A program made the position numbers and the translations under genes. A stretch of 64,000 nt of DNA from Dirofilaria immitis (lineage: Eukaryota; Nematoda; Chromadorea; Rhabditida; Onchocercidae). A model generated the notes under the pieces. The model ran no database searches. It was not told the DNA's origin and worked only from the letters and a program-made list of their open reading frames with translations. How positions within the stretch are numbered: position 1 is the first letter of the stretch; every line of letters starts with the position of its first letter. Positions 43,701 through 56,420 of the stretch are shown in pieces. The DNA is taken from assembly GCA_024305405.1 (NCBI GenBank), contig JAKNDB010000092.1, positions 1,147,501 through 1,211,500 on the forward strand. The letters run 5' to 3'.

Positions 43701-46700
43701 CCGTTTCGATTGACTGATTGGCTTCGATCCCGAATAGTTGCTTCATAAACGATTGTTCCATTTTTTTGAAGTATAAACTACAAACTATTTTATGTGTAAG
43801 ACGTTCGACTTAATTTTATCCGTACTATTAGAAAAATCAAAGTTTAAAACTGATTGCCAAAGATTTGTTCATATTCGAAGGAGATGCTTTCGGCATAACA
43901 AAAACGTGGTCGCAAGATGATTAAGTTTATTAAATGCATTTGTAGTGAACTTCTTGGTCACAAACGTAAATCATCGTCAGATACTATTCTCCCACTCATA
44001 TTACTTAATGCTCATGATATGCCCATCACTTGTGAGATGATATTTTTAAATAATCATTTAAAAGCTTGGTAAAAATTTGCAACATGGCATACAAATGCAG
44101 AACTAAAGAATAACAAGTAATAAGCATAACACTTATAACAGTGGAAACGTTTTCGTTTTATTAACACGAGAATAATCATGCAAGAAATCAGCAGAATTGC
44201 ATAAAAGATAAAAGAAATAACTTCGCAATGCTAGAATCTTTTCAACTTACCCTTCCAGCTTTTCGTATAATCTCAGAAGGCGCCAAACGCGACACATCAA
44301 TTGGCCATATAAGTAGAGCAGCTGTTTTACTTGAATCACCAAAGCTTCCTTTACAAATTTCAGATTGGCACCAATAGGTTCAGTAGGCATAGTTCTTCGT
44401 TCTACACGGCGCATACCACTAGATTCGCATATGTCAATTTCTCTGCAATTGATTTTAAAATATGTTCCTAAAAAATTTTAGGAGAAAATTTTTAGAAACA
44501 GCAAATATATAAACATATATAGCGAAAACTCTAAGAAATATATACAGCAAAATATATACAGCTTCATGTCATTTCACGCAATTACTGAATTTTTATTTCT
44601 TACCTTCCACACTTTCTTTCTGTTGACTGTCGCTTGCCACAGTGTACACACTCACTCTCTAAATAGACATTATGCCGACAATTTGTTATGCCAGCCGATT
44701 CGTTACGATAGAAATCCAAAGATGGTCGTCGACGACACTTGAAAATTTTTTAGAAATAACATTACAATAATCATAGAATATGAATGTAAGATTTCGGATT
44801 CTATTAAAGCGTGAATTAAGTTAGTAGGACAAACAAAACGACGACAACGATAAAACGAAAAAGAATGACAAAAAATAATAAAAAGAACAGTGACATAACA
44901 ACGAAAATAACGAACAGGATGAGTGCTTTCGCCACTTTCAAATGCAGAATCTTTAGTTATGCGCTTATATCCACTAGCCGTTGTTCTCGCTGAATGTGCT
45001 CGAACAAATGCCGGTGACATATGCTGAAATAGTACAAAAGTTTGCGCATTTTAATACCAATCCAAATTCAAATATCTTATCCGTTATTGGATATGCAGCG
45101 GAAAAAAATTACTCTTACATTTCATTTTTAAGATGTAACCCAACATCCTCAATCAATCATCAAATAATTTTGTAAATAAAATAGAGAGCGATTGTTATTG
45201 AAATCATAAAATGCAGATACTAGCTTACAGTAGATTGATAATCACGATAAATAATCTTTTCTTTTGATGCTTCTCGAGATCGACTCATCGGAAGACTAAG
45301 TCCATCAACTTTTCTCATGAAATCACTCATCGATATGTCTTAAATGAACTGAAGAAGTATCATATATTGCAATGTGAATTGCTTGAAAAATAAATATAAT
45401 TTTCTCAATGAACATTATTCGATATTAGGTATGAAATTCAAAATACATTATGATTCTAAAAAAGCTACCTCCGAGAGAAATACGTCTTTCTTCATTCGGA
45501 TCCATCATATTTTGAATAAGAGTAGCACCTTCCAGAGAAATTGTTTCCATGAAAGGATTCACTTCACGATCTCGCGGTGGATCGCTCCCAGTTAACATAA
45601 GATATAATATTCCACCTAAGGAGTAAACATCTGCTTTTTGATTATAATGTCGATCATACACTTGTCTGTAATTTCGTATAAAATAAATCCAATTCATTCC
45701 AAGTAATGGATTCGAATTTTTCGCAAAGACATTACAAGATCTAATATCAAGAATTTTCAGCTTATTTTACGTGTTCTTGATATATTTAATTTCAACATCA
45801 ATAATAATATAAAACACTCTCGATAACATAATAATAGATAATACATTATTTCTCAATTAAATAAATTTATATCAAAAATGGAAAAATTTAAAAACTTTCA
45901 AACTAATCAGTTGATGCATTTAAAAAAAAAACGAAAAAGGAAAAAACCGATTCACTTACGGTGCGATGTATCCGGGAGTTCCAAGCATTGTTCTAGCAAC
46001 ATCACCTTTCCGAAACTTCGTCGCAAGACCAAAGTCAGCAAGTTTCTATAATCTTTAGAATGAAGAAAAAGCTGATAAATAAATATCACAGAAATTTTGG
46101 TTAACAACAAATGAATCCAGTGTTATGATCTGAATTTATTAGAACTGTATTCAATCGACACTTTCAGTCACTAATATTGAATAAATGTGACTAATTCCAA
46201 CTTTTAGTCTCCAAAACTTACGACAAACAATTTGTCTTCTCTGATCGACGAAATAAGGACGTTCCCAGCAGAGAGATCACGATGTATCATATTACGTTCA
46301 TGTATATGCTTTACTGCACTTACTAGTTGACGAAGAATGTATGCAGCTGTATAAATGTTATATTAAAGAACATAATGTAAGTAAAGTTCTTAAGGATAAC
46401 AAATTTCATTTCTAGACAGTTGTGATGAAACATAAACGATGATTAATAAGAACTACTTTTACAATTGCATCAATACTTCTTTTACTTTCTCAGTTGCTTG
46501 AAATTTTTATGAACAGACTATATTCGAAATGAAACAGCAGAAGACTTTACCAGAAAAATCAGATAATCTTCCATTCCGCTTAACATAATCTCGTAATGAC
46601 CGATGTTTGCAGTACTCCATGATGATGTATTGTGCACCATCTTCTTGAAATTGATCATAAAATTTTACGATGTTATCATGGATAAGCCTAGAGAGAGCTT

Positions 46701-47131
46701 CTAACTCTAATTCTACTCGAAATGTTGCTGCTCTCGTGAGGTCAATCTGAAACAATCGCAATATAATAATCAGTTAATCAAAATATTATAAATTTTAAGT
46801 TAATTTGAAGTAATTTTCTTGCCTTTTTGATTGCGACATTTTTTCCAAACCATTCTTTTCCTTTAGCAACACATCGAGCACGATAAACGACTCCAAATCC
46901 ACCGCGTCCAATTTCTTCCAAATCGTCGTATTCCTAGAATATAGCCATCAATCATTTTTAAATTTCAAAACTAGACAATATACAGCAAATCCTTTGGTGC
47001 CTACAATTATGCTATGGATATCTAAAAAAATCATAAAAGGAGGTAAAATCATAGCACATTCAGAAGATAAAGATTACAATAGTAGTATTAATGAAAAAAA
47101 ACATAAGTCATACATGTTGTAGACGATTCAT
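40793..47131 (-). CDS. zyg-1: Polo-like kinase 4 / ZYG-1-type centriole duplication kinase
   Basis: Nineteen exons: 47131-47114, 46933-46823, 46746-46551, 46346-46222, 46045-45960, 45665-45469, 45338-45229, 45023-44916, 44737-44604, 44442-44251, 43777-43539, 43404-43223, 42666-42587, 42236-42122, 42051-41866, 41552-41478, 41388-41323, 41194 to about 41067, and 40944-40793; about 834 codons. The ATG lies 2 bases after a TTACAG acceptor. Kinase motifs run in order: GRGGFGVVY, VAIKK, HRDLSAGN, DFGLAT, GTPGYIAPQ (Q for the usual E of APE), DVYSLGGILY. A linker with Cys pairs (CRHN, CVHCGK) follows. Then comes a cryptic polo-box region as in PLK4: VSRLAPSEIIRKAGRFILQ, and later RIVKIIFKP...RLMENGDFRVKFQDG. 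Introns 2 and 13 have GC donors. One missing base is needed in exon 10 (near 44347), at the start of exon 13, in exon 15 (near 41940), and the join of exons 18-19 is off by one. All other phases fit. The role expected for the family is phosphorylation at centrioles to start duplication. Confidence 0.8.
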
Positions 47132-48586
47132 TGCTGTAATTCAGTTGTAGAACATGAAAAATGAATAAATCTGGTACCTTAGTACCCTGAAAAACTGATA
47201 AGAAATCTATCGGTTCGGATTTACATTTTTCACAAGATAAATTTTACGTTATTACTGCCAGCCAATTACATGTAAATCTCATATCAACAAAGTAAAGATA
47301 CAATATTTAGGTATTCAAACTAACTGAAGGGTTCATTGAAACACTAACCTGTTTTCGTTTAATAGCATAATTTACTCAAGCAAAAAGAAGCAAACTGCAT
47401 GAATAAATGCTTATTAATTTAATATTTTTTGAATTACTTCAACAGTAAAATATTGGTCTTTCATAATTTCCTCAATCTACGTATATTACCTCACGACAAC
47501 CTATAACCCCTAAACTACAAACTTCGACCTCTCCCCAGAAATAAAAGCACAACGAATGAAAAAGCGCCTTTTCAAAATTTTAAAATTTTAATTTAACATC
47601 TCTCTATGCAAATTTGTATCTCAAACTTTAATTACATGCAAGAAAAATTAGACGCAAAAATATTTTCGAGATTTGAGACGAAATTTCGAATAAATATTTT
47701 AAAAGTTCGGGAGGAAATCTTGAACAAATGTTTAAAAACTCGAATTGAAATTACGAATGACTATTTTTCAAATAAAGCATTTCGAAAATCTGAAATGAAA
47801 TTTCGAATTTCGAATAAGTATTCCAAAGTTTGAGAGAAATTTCGAATTTCGAATATCCAAACGTTTGAGACGAGATTTTGAATAAGCATTTCAAAGGTTT
47901 GAAACGATATTTCGAATAAAGTATTTTAAAAAATTCGGATGAAATTTGAATAATGAAACGAAATCTCGAAATTCTTTGCAGACACATCTTTGACGTAAAC
48001 CTTGAATATTTTCCGTATAGAATATCGATAAAAATTACTAAACATTGATAGATCAAACATTACATCTTACTAGATGCTATGATTCCAAGTTAACTTGAAA
48101 AAGACTTGCATGAGTTTATACCGTCAAGATCAATCAATTTTATGGAATGATTTTAAAATCTCCATCTATATATTGCTATATTTTAAAAACCATCATAAAT
48201 AAACATCATGGAATAATCTTCAGTGATATTTTGAACCAATTTGAAAAAAGGAAAAATAACAAAATTATCGAAATCCAAATAAAAAATATAATCAATCATT
48301 TTATCTAGCAGAATAATCTAAAATTCATCTTAATCTAAATGTAAGTTGGTATTAAGTTTGAATTTGAACTAAGTTTACCTGGATATAAGTTTGAATTTTT
48401 CAAACAAAATTGAATCGTCCTCTTCCATTTTTTTGTACTGTACATATATTTATCCTTCCGTTATTGTAAAGACACTGGTAAATGCAAATTTAAGGAAGGA
48501 CTTTGTACTTCTTTTTTTTAAAGCCTGAAATTTTTCGAATGCCGTTGATACTTTTATTTATAGATGTTAATTAAAAGATCCCGTTT
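47132..48586. other. Upstream of the kinase gene; repeat-bearing intergenic DNA
   Basis: The first few hundred bases are the 5' side of the minus-strand kinase and may hold its promoter; no specific sites are recognised. Bases 47640-47980 carry the tandem repeat described separately. Nothing else stands out up to tRNA-Leu. Confidence 0.5.
47640..47980. repeat. Degenerate tandem repeat rich in cgaaatttcgaat
   Basis: Seven or eight drifting copies of a 40-50 base unit, such as gagacgaaatttcgaataa...atttcaaaagttcg. The core aatttcgaa is itself nearly palindromic, so each unit can form a small hairpin. Frames run open on both strands because the unit lacks stops in some phases; I do not take these as genes. 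Confidence 0.8.
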
Positions 48587-48670
48587 TGTCCGCCGCAGGA
48601 TTCGAACCTGCGCCTACCGAAGTAGATTGCGACCTGAACGCAACGCCTTAGACCGCTCGGCCAGACGGAC
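48587..48670 (-). tRNA. tRNA-Leu (anticodon CAG)
   Basis: On the minus strand an 84-nt type II tRNA. The acceptor GTCCGTC pairs with GGCGGAC (one G-U pair) and discriminator A. The D arm is TGGCCGAGCGGTCTAAGG, the anticodon stem TTGCG/CGCAA encloses TTCAGGT (anticodon CAG), there is a long variable arm typical of Leu, and the T arm carries GGTTCGAATCC. There is no intron. A TTTT run follows shortly after the 3' end. It looks functional. Confidence 0.97.
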
Positions 48671-49788
48671 TCTACACGTATTGTTACTTTATTAGCTCAT
48701 ATAAATTATGAAATTTTTTTAAATGAATTTCTCACACCCGTGATTTTCTTCATCAAAGGAAGAAATGGGAAAAAATATATAATTAAAAGTAAATTCTATT
48801 TTCCTTAAAATAAATCCTTCTTTTACTTTCTTAATACAATGTATTGTAAAGATATTCTAGAATTACTTTCAAATTTAAAATATTATTAAAAATTAAGATT
48901 TCCAATATATTAAGCAATATTTTATCTGCTTTTAGCTTTTTCAAAACTTTTTGATACAAATTTTGATACGCAATGATAAATAATTCATTAAAAACATATA
49001 CGTAAATAGAAAATAAATAGTTTTTAATTTTATAAAATTATATTAATATTTACAAAATGTATTAGAAATTCATACGGAGCATATAAAATATAAATAGCAT
49101 AAATATAAATATTAGTACTAATAATAATAAATAATAAAAGATAATAGATTAAAAAGTGGATGAAAATCAATTGTACAGTAGATTAGTCTAAGTATTATTG
49201 TAGTAAAAATTACAATTAATAATATTAATGAGAATTCTTTCAATTATATAATAACTTCAATGAATACATATATGATAGATAACAAGTATGAATATTTAAA
49301 AGTATTATTCATTTGTGAATTATTGTTAACATCAAAGTATACATATAAACACATTTTTTTTTCGTATAAAATACTCATACAGTACTTATAGATATTACAA
49401 TACTAACAAGTGTAAAATATACAAAAAGCATTACAGGTCTAGTAATTTGATTCATATTTAAATTTTCAAATTCACATATTCAAATTCTTTCCAATTTATT
49501 TTCAAATTTCTTTCAATCTATGCTCAAATTTTCTACAGTCCACGCTCGAATTCGTTCATAATCTATGCTCAGAATTTTATCACTCATTATCCAAAATTTC
49601 TTAATATATGTTCAAATTTTCTTCAATTTCTGCTCAAATTTTCAACAATCTATACTGAAATTCTCTTTAACTTAACTTACGCTCGAATTTTCTACAACCT
49701 ATGCTCAAATTTTCTGAAACTTACGCCCAAGTCTCTTTAATCTATGCTCAAATTCTTTCTATATTGTTATCTTCAGCAAGTGCAGCAT
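48671..49788. other. Intergenic, 3' flank of the unrecognised gene
   Basis: No gene is seen. The stretch from 49450 to 49770 is a tandem repeat lying directly beyond the stop codon of the minus-strand gene, so it is probably within or next to its 3' UTR. Confidence 0.55.
49450..49770. repeat. Degenerate tandem repeat of about 26 bp (tctatgctcaaattttct)
   Basis: About a dozen imperfect copies of caatctatgctcaaattttct and variants (acgctcgaattttct, tatgctcagaatttta). Spacing is 20-35 bases. The repeat begins about 20 bases past the stop codon of the neighbouring minus-strand gene. Confidence 0.85.
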
Positions 49789-52700
49789 TTAAACATTTTG
49801 CGAACAATATCGCCGCTGTCGATATTGCTGACTATTAAATTGACCAATTTGTTGTTCCAACATGCCACAATATGAACATAATGAGTATCCGAATCGTTGC
49901 TTGTCTTTGATAAAACGATCGCCAAAGATTACCACTGATCCTTTTGGACGCCATACACTGATGATATGCCGATCAAAATCAGTCATTACCCATGTTCGAT
50001 TACCTAAAAATAAACACAATTATCTTTAAATTGATTTCTTTTCAAAACAAATCTCTTAAAAAAACGATAATTTTTTTCATGGAAAGATATTTTAAAAATT
50101 AAAAATTTTGTTTTTTTTAAATTCTTTTCTTTTTTAAACACAATTTTCAGACTATTTTTTGATCAGTTTTATCATGCCACTAAAACCGCTTAATTTTATC
50201 AGCGTAATCACCGCTTAATAATAAATTATTTGCATAATATATATTTTGATTAATTGGTTAATCATCAAAGATTTCTCGTATCAGCAAACAATTTTTCCAG
50301 TTAAATTAATCAAATTAAATTATTTTCTAACTGGTTAATAATCTGGTAGGCAGATTTTAATAGATTAAATCTAAAACTTTAACATCATACTATTAATCTT
50401 ATTATAATAATATATTTAGCCACCATCAAATCTATCAGTCCTATTTTATCAGTTTTGATCATAATTAGTCCTATTATAGTAATATATTCAGATTATATCA
50501 CATATTCTACTGTTTATATAATAGTTTAATCAGTAAATTACTGATGATGATTAAATAGACCGGACATTAATTTAAACCAAAATTAATTTTTCTTTCATCT
50601 TCCCCCAGTTGTTCCAATATTGACCTGCCCCTATGTATTTGGCTGAGTTCCATTTCTTTTCTAATATTTGAAGCGAAGAATTTATTAAATTTATGCTTGG
50701 ATTCTATTAAGTCGTTGAGAATTGAAACATTTGCTAAATGGATATTACAAATTAATCATGCACGTTCAATTAATTAATTTCAATAAAAGTAATTCTTGGA
50801 ATGACTGAAAATATTGTTGACAGAGATAAGATGTGATTATTTCAACAGGGAATGAATCACTAATGAATTCAATCAGATGATGAATTTAAACACTTAATGG
50901 TAAATTGAAAATGAACCATGAATTTATTTTTCAGGTCATAATAAAATAAGACACATTTTATAATGCTTTATTTACGGATCAAAAGAACTATTTAAAAAAT
51001 TAGGTCAAGGCTTATTTTTTTAATTTATTTCGATGAAAAAACCATCAAAAAGATTAGGTCAAAGGCTTTTTTGTTAAATTGATTTCAATAAAAATGCCTA
51101 TTAAATTGTGATGTAGAATAACCTAAAATGTTGCCAACGATAAGATATTTAGTATTGCTTTAATAAATATTATTAATAAGAAACAAAAAAGAATCCTATG
51201 TTCTCGATAAAATAAAAAAAAATTGAATTCATTTTTCAGTTTATAATTTTAATATGGAAATTGAATCGAAATTGGATTAAAATTAAAAATGAAATATAAT
51301 AATCTATCACATTCAATTAATTACTAATGATTAATAATTTTTTTAATAATTTACTAATAAAATTAATATGTATAACATAATTTTTATATTTTCATATATT
51401 ACAGTAATTTTGCGATAAGTTTACAAAAACCTTTAAAGAAATGTTGGAACAGAACAACACGATCATCAGGTTGCCACTCTGGATCCTCCTGAAATCGTAT
51501 ACCTTTACGGTTTTTTGCTGATAATTTCCATCGTTGTTGCAATATAGAGAAGATATGCATGAATGTAAGATGAGCAATTATTTGAGCATTTGTGACACGA
51601 TATGTTGCCGTATTTGGTTCACCGTATATCCTGGAAAAATAAAGTTATTGGACAAAATATAAATTTAATGAGAATGAGAATGACATTAAAAAAATTTTTA
51701 ATGAGATTTTCCTATATTTAATAAGTTTCTATTCTCAAAAATTAATAGATTATGGAAACACAGAATAAGAGTAATTAAAAATTCAACCTGATAAAATGAC
51801 TGCTACTTTTAGGATCTGTGAATGGATTACGATTTGATAAGCCGCCATTATTGAGATCGCTAAGAATAGCAACTATATCCGGATAATTAACAATTAATTC
51901 TAGATCAATTAGGAACTAAAAAAGTATGTACTGAAAAAAAGATTTTATATGTAAATTTCATTTAAGTAAGAAATACTTTTATTTAAAAGTATTTGATTAA
52001 TCATTTGAAATTGTTGATTTCTTTTATTTTTGATCAATTTCGTTGAACTTATTGATTAGTCCATAATTATTATTGATTGGTTCATTGTCACTAATATTTC
52101 TAACCTTTCTGTTTTCAAAAATTACAATACTTTATAAGGAACATCAACAGCCGTCTTTTTGTTCTTTGAAAGAGAAAAGGGGAAAATAACAGAGAGAAAG
52201 AGAAAGAGAGAGGGAGAGAGGAGCAGGAAGAGAGAAAAAATTCAATTTTGTTTTTAAAGTTTGCAAAATTTAAGGTTTTGCAATTTATGATAATTATCGT
52301 CATTTCAACTTAAAATTTTGAACAGATATATCTTTCATCTAGAAAATTTCAGCCATTTCTACCGTTTTAGTGGCTAATTTTATAAAAAATGTCGAGGAAT
52401 TCATTCACATAATTTTCCGATCAGGAGAAATACTACTATATAATTTAATAAAAGTAGCTTTTTACCTTTCCTGAAAACTTTCTGATCCAGGGCTTATAAT
52501 GACCAAAAGTCACAACTTTTAATAATTTCTTATTTCAAACTTTTATGATTTTTCATAAATTTTTCATTTCGAACATTTCTGATTGCGGTTTTTCATCTCA
52601 CTTAATATGATCATTAATTTCTAATAATTATAATTTCTCATAAAGAATTTATGATCTTCAATAGTTATCACTTTTGATAATTCTTTTTACAAAGCATCCC

Positions 52701-55058
52701 AGTTTTGAAATTTGTAATATCATTATTTCTCATCCATCCTTTTTTCGGAAATTAAATTAAAACTTATGATTTTCAAAAATAATTTCATTTCAAAACAAAA
52801 ATCATTTATCTAATAGCGATACCGGAATATATATGATATTTAACCGAAATTATTATTTTTAAAAAAAAATTAAAAATGAAGATGGCAGCATCATCATGAT
52901 AAAAAACTGGGTTTTATTTTTATTTTCTTTGTTTTGCAACTAATTATCGATTTATTTTTTGGAAAACATTTAATTTAAACTTAATTATATTGTAATTAAA
53001 ATAAACTCTTCCCCTTCTAGAATTCCATGCCTTTTCTTCGTATTCTAAAATGGAAATATCGATGGTGGAATTAAATGATGAAGTAGGCAAAGTTTAAAAA
53101 ATGATGTTTAGTCATTGCTTCAAAAATTTGTCTTTTTTTTCCTCTTTAAATTTTAAAAAAATAAATGTTAAAATTATTGAAGGAAAATTTTCAAACTGTA
53201 ATTGTCGCTAATGATTGTCGCTAACGATTGTCGCTAATCTTTTTAAGATGACAAATCATTAACGCTACTCTTTTAAAAAAATATAATTTTCACCTACTAC
53301 ATTTTTCTTCATATTCTTTTATATCATCAATCAACTTGATTTATTTTAAATAAACTGACAATTCAATTTCAATTGAAATGAACTTTCATGGAAAGGAATT
53401 TTAGTTTATTTTGAACTAAAGTCAAATTAGATTTAGTTCTATTAAATATTTTAAACTGAAATCAAATTAGATTTAATACTATTAAAATATTTTATAGTTT
53501 AAATTCAAGAAGAATGTCAGTTTAATTACACTTAATTTTATATTAATTATGTTTGCACAATGTAAGTTCGATTAATTACTTTCAAAAAAATCATTAATAT
53601 TATTCAAAAAAATAGTTAACTAGAATGATTAATATTGAATGCTTTGGATGAAAAATGAGTATATTTGAGATTTTCATAACTTAATATTCATCTTTAAACG
53701 ACAATCTTTGCTTGATACAAATAATATAAAATTACTGAATGAATGATAGAACTATGTAAATAACAGAATTATTTTAAAATGAAGTTAAAAATTAATGATG
53801 AAAACTATCTATTATAAATATAAATTATTGATATAAATAACAGAATTATTAGAGGATAGAATTAAAAAATATTTATAAAAATTGTCCGATAAATTTAGAA
53901 CTATTGATATAAATAATAGAATTATTTCAGACTGAAATCAAAAATTATTGATGAAAATTATTATATAAGTACAAATTTGTTGATATAAATAATAGAATTA
54001 ATCTAAAACAATTATATATAATAGAATTATTTTAAAAAAGTTATGGAAAATTAATTCATGCAAACATAAATTGCTTAATACGAGCAATGGAATTATTTGA
54101 GAATATAAGTAGTAGAATTATGACGGAAAATTTTCTGTCATAATATATCATAATGTAAAATGAGTTTAGCTTATTTGATTATTCTGATAAAGGAAGAATA
54201 GATTGAATGATAATTCAATTAATTTGCAGTGATTTATATATTCTATTCTTTTCACTTCTATATTATTTTTAAACATTTTCCAATTATAATTTAAGTATTT
54301 TATTTTCAACTCGCCTTTTTTCTAAAAAATTATAAAATCTTTTAAAACTTTTCCTGGTTGATTTTTAATTTATTTTCAACTTCTTTAAGAAAAATTTTTT
54401 CATTTTCTCACTGCTATCTATAAATATTATTTTGATTTTTATTTTTCTACTTGCAAACAGCAGGAAGCTATTTAGCATTTTTAAACTGACAAGTTTTTTT
54501 CCTAATATAACGATTGAGAATTGGAAAGAGAAATTTTTCCCATCGAGAAATTCAATTCTGAAAATTTAATTTTTCATCGTTTTTTTATGAAAAATTTTTG
54601 CTTATCAACCTGTTGTATAGCATCGTTCACGGTCGATTCGACAACATTACGATGAATAATAATAAATGCATCATCGGTAAGAAATAATTTCTCATCATCT
54701 TCTTTAACGTAATTTGCGACATAACCACGTACGGAGATGATAAGTCGAGACCACCAAATTTTTGCTAATTTATTATGCATCTAAAAAAAATTTTCAAGTT
54801 ACAATTAAATTCGTAATATTTATATTGAAAGTTTTTAAGAACTAATAATTATGAAAAAATAGTAAGAAATCGATAATTCAAGAAATATCAACTGAAAATT
54901 TAGATTAATAAAAAGAATATGTAAGCTAATATCAAATGTTTTTACCGGCTTAAAAATAAATATTACGAGTTGATACCTGTTCAAATTCATTGGGTAAGAA
55001 TTTTGCAACTGGTGATTCCGGTAATATTAATTGCTTATTTTTGGAAATAATTCCAAAT
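49789..55058 (-). CDS. Conserved-looking multi-exon protein, family not recognised
   Basis: Five exons join in phase without repair: 55058-54977, 54780-54610, 51915-51788, 51630-51431 and 50003-49789, about 265 codons plus a missing start. Acceptors and GT donors are clear; intron 2 is 2.7 kb. The protein reads FGIISKNKQLILPESPV, then WWSRLIISVRGYVANY, FLTDDAFIIIHRNVVE, LIVNYPDIVAILSDLNNGG, IYGEPNTATYRVTNAQIIAH, QEDPEWQPDDRVVLFQHFF, WVMTDFDRHIISVWRPKG, and ends with a CSYCG segment and a Gln/Arg-rich tail (CSQNV). Trp-rich blocks and even, non-AT-driven codon use argue for a real gene. No domain I know fits: it has no clear membrane segment and only one CxxC. The 5' exon is not settled; a candidate is listed at 57593-57629. 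Confidence 0.65.
53202..53239. repeat. Three-copy tandem repeat of gattgtcgctaac
   Basis: Three near-identical 13-base copies in the 2.7-kb second intron of the unrecognised gene. Confidence 0.8.
53690..54135. repeat. Degenerate tandem repeat, unit about 65-85 bp
   Basis: At least five copies of a phrase like ttgatataaataatagaatta, each followed by tttaaa/attaaa and gatgaaaa-type spacers. It lies in the same 2.7-kb intron and has no coding potential. Confidence 0.75.
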
Positions 55059-55929
55059 CTTCCATTGAAATAGGCAGTAGCATAGTAAATTATGATAATG
55101 AATAATATCGATTAATTATCGTTTGATTATCGATTAGTTATAATAATCAATGATATTGATTAATTATCAATTGATGACCGATTAATAATAATAATAAATA
55201 ATAATAATACTGAATGATCGTTTGTCTTCTAACTAAAATAACAAAAACATCACAAATTATTTCAAATCAAAAATAAAAAATAAAATAAACAACAAGCTAT
55301 CATTTCACGATTTAAATTATTTATCAATAAACTTGGATAAAAAAATTTTGAGTATATATGAAGCATTTTCAAAATATGAGGAAATTTTTCTAAACTAACT
55401 TAATTGAGCGATCATGTTGAAAAAGATATGTGTGAAATTCTTTTAAAAAAACTTGGAATGATCTTTAAGAAATAGCGATAAATCTTGCATCGAAAAACAA
55501 AAAATATGATATTAGGAATATGATATTATCATGAAGTTGTAAAAATGAAGGAAAAAAATCAATAGAAATACGTTTAATTTCGAAATAGTAGCTAGAAAAC
55601 TAAAATTTCGATATGATCGAATTTTATAAAGTTTGTGCCATATCAAATACTATTCACAATCATTGGTACGTTCCCAAGAACTGATGACAATTTATTGACA
55701 AAGCGAAACCGTTCTTCAATCTGGTTGGGTCATCACGGCAAATGCATATCGTCAAAAAAGGCAGATAGACATTACGCATACATGTAAACGTTAAATTATC
55801 AAATTTTTGAAAATCCTATCAGAATGAGTCATCAATGTGATTGGGAAGCAATCACTGATAATATTTGTATTTTATTTTTATAACTTTTTCATTTTAATTT
55901 ATTGCATATGTCGTATCATAATAACGATT

Positions 55930-56420
55930 GTGATCAGTCACTATGATGACATAGGTAATATATTATGATTAATAAATATTACCATTATAATTATAAACAT
56001 AGTGTGTTATGACTAATTAATATACTGTTATCACCATAAAAATAAGTGCAGTATGATTAATGAATGTATTATCACAATAAAAATAGATGGTATATTACGA
56101 TTAGTAAATATATTATCACTATGACAATAAAGGCAGTATATTATTTATTAATGAATATATCTCATTATGGCAATAGTGTATTTATTAATGGATACATTAT
56201 CATTATAACAGTAAAGATACTACATTGTGATTAATGAGTATATATCATTATAATAATAAAGACCATTATGATAACGAACAATATAATAGTAAGGATATGA
56301 TATCATGATCATGATTAATAAATGATAGAACAATAAACATTGCATGCTGTGACTACGAATAATATAACAATAAAAGATACTATATTATGATTAATGAACC
56401 TTTTACCACGTATTATTTTC
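55930..56420. repeat. Degenerate tandem repeat, unit about 50-60 bp
   Basis: Eight or more drifting copies of tattatgattaatgaatatattatcattataacaataaag-type sequence (given here as a pattern: tattatgattaatgaata then attatcattataa then caataaag). It lies upstream of the first supported exon of the unrecognised gene. Part of it may be intronic if that gene starts near 57.6 kb. Confidence 0.8.

Noticed and set aside
47606..48056. Opposing open frames of 75 and 101 codons
   Set aside because: Generated by the cgaaatttcgaat tandem repeat, which is open in more than one frame.
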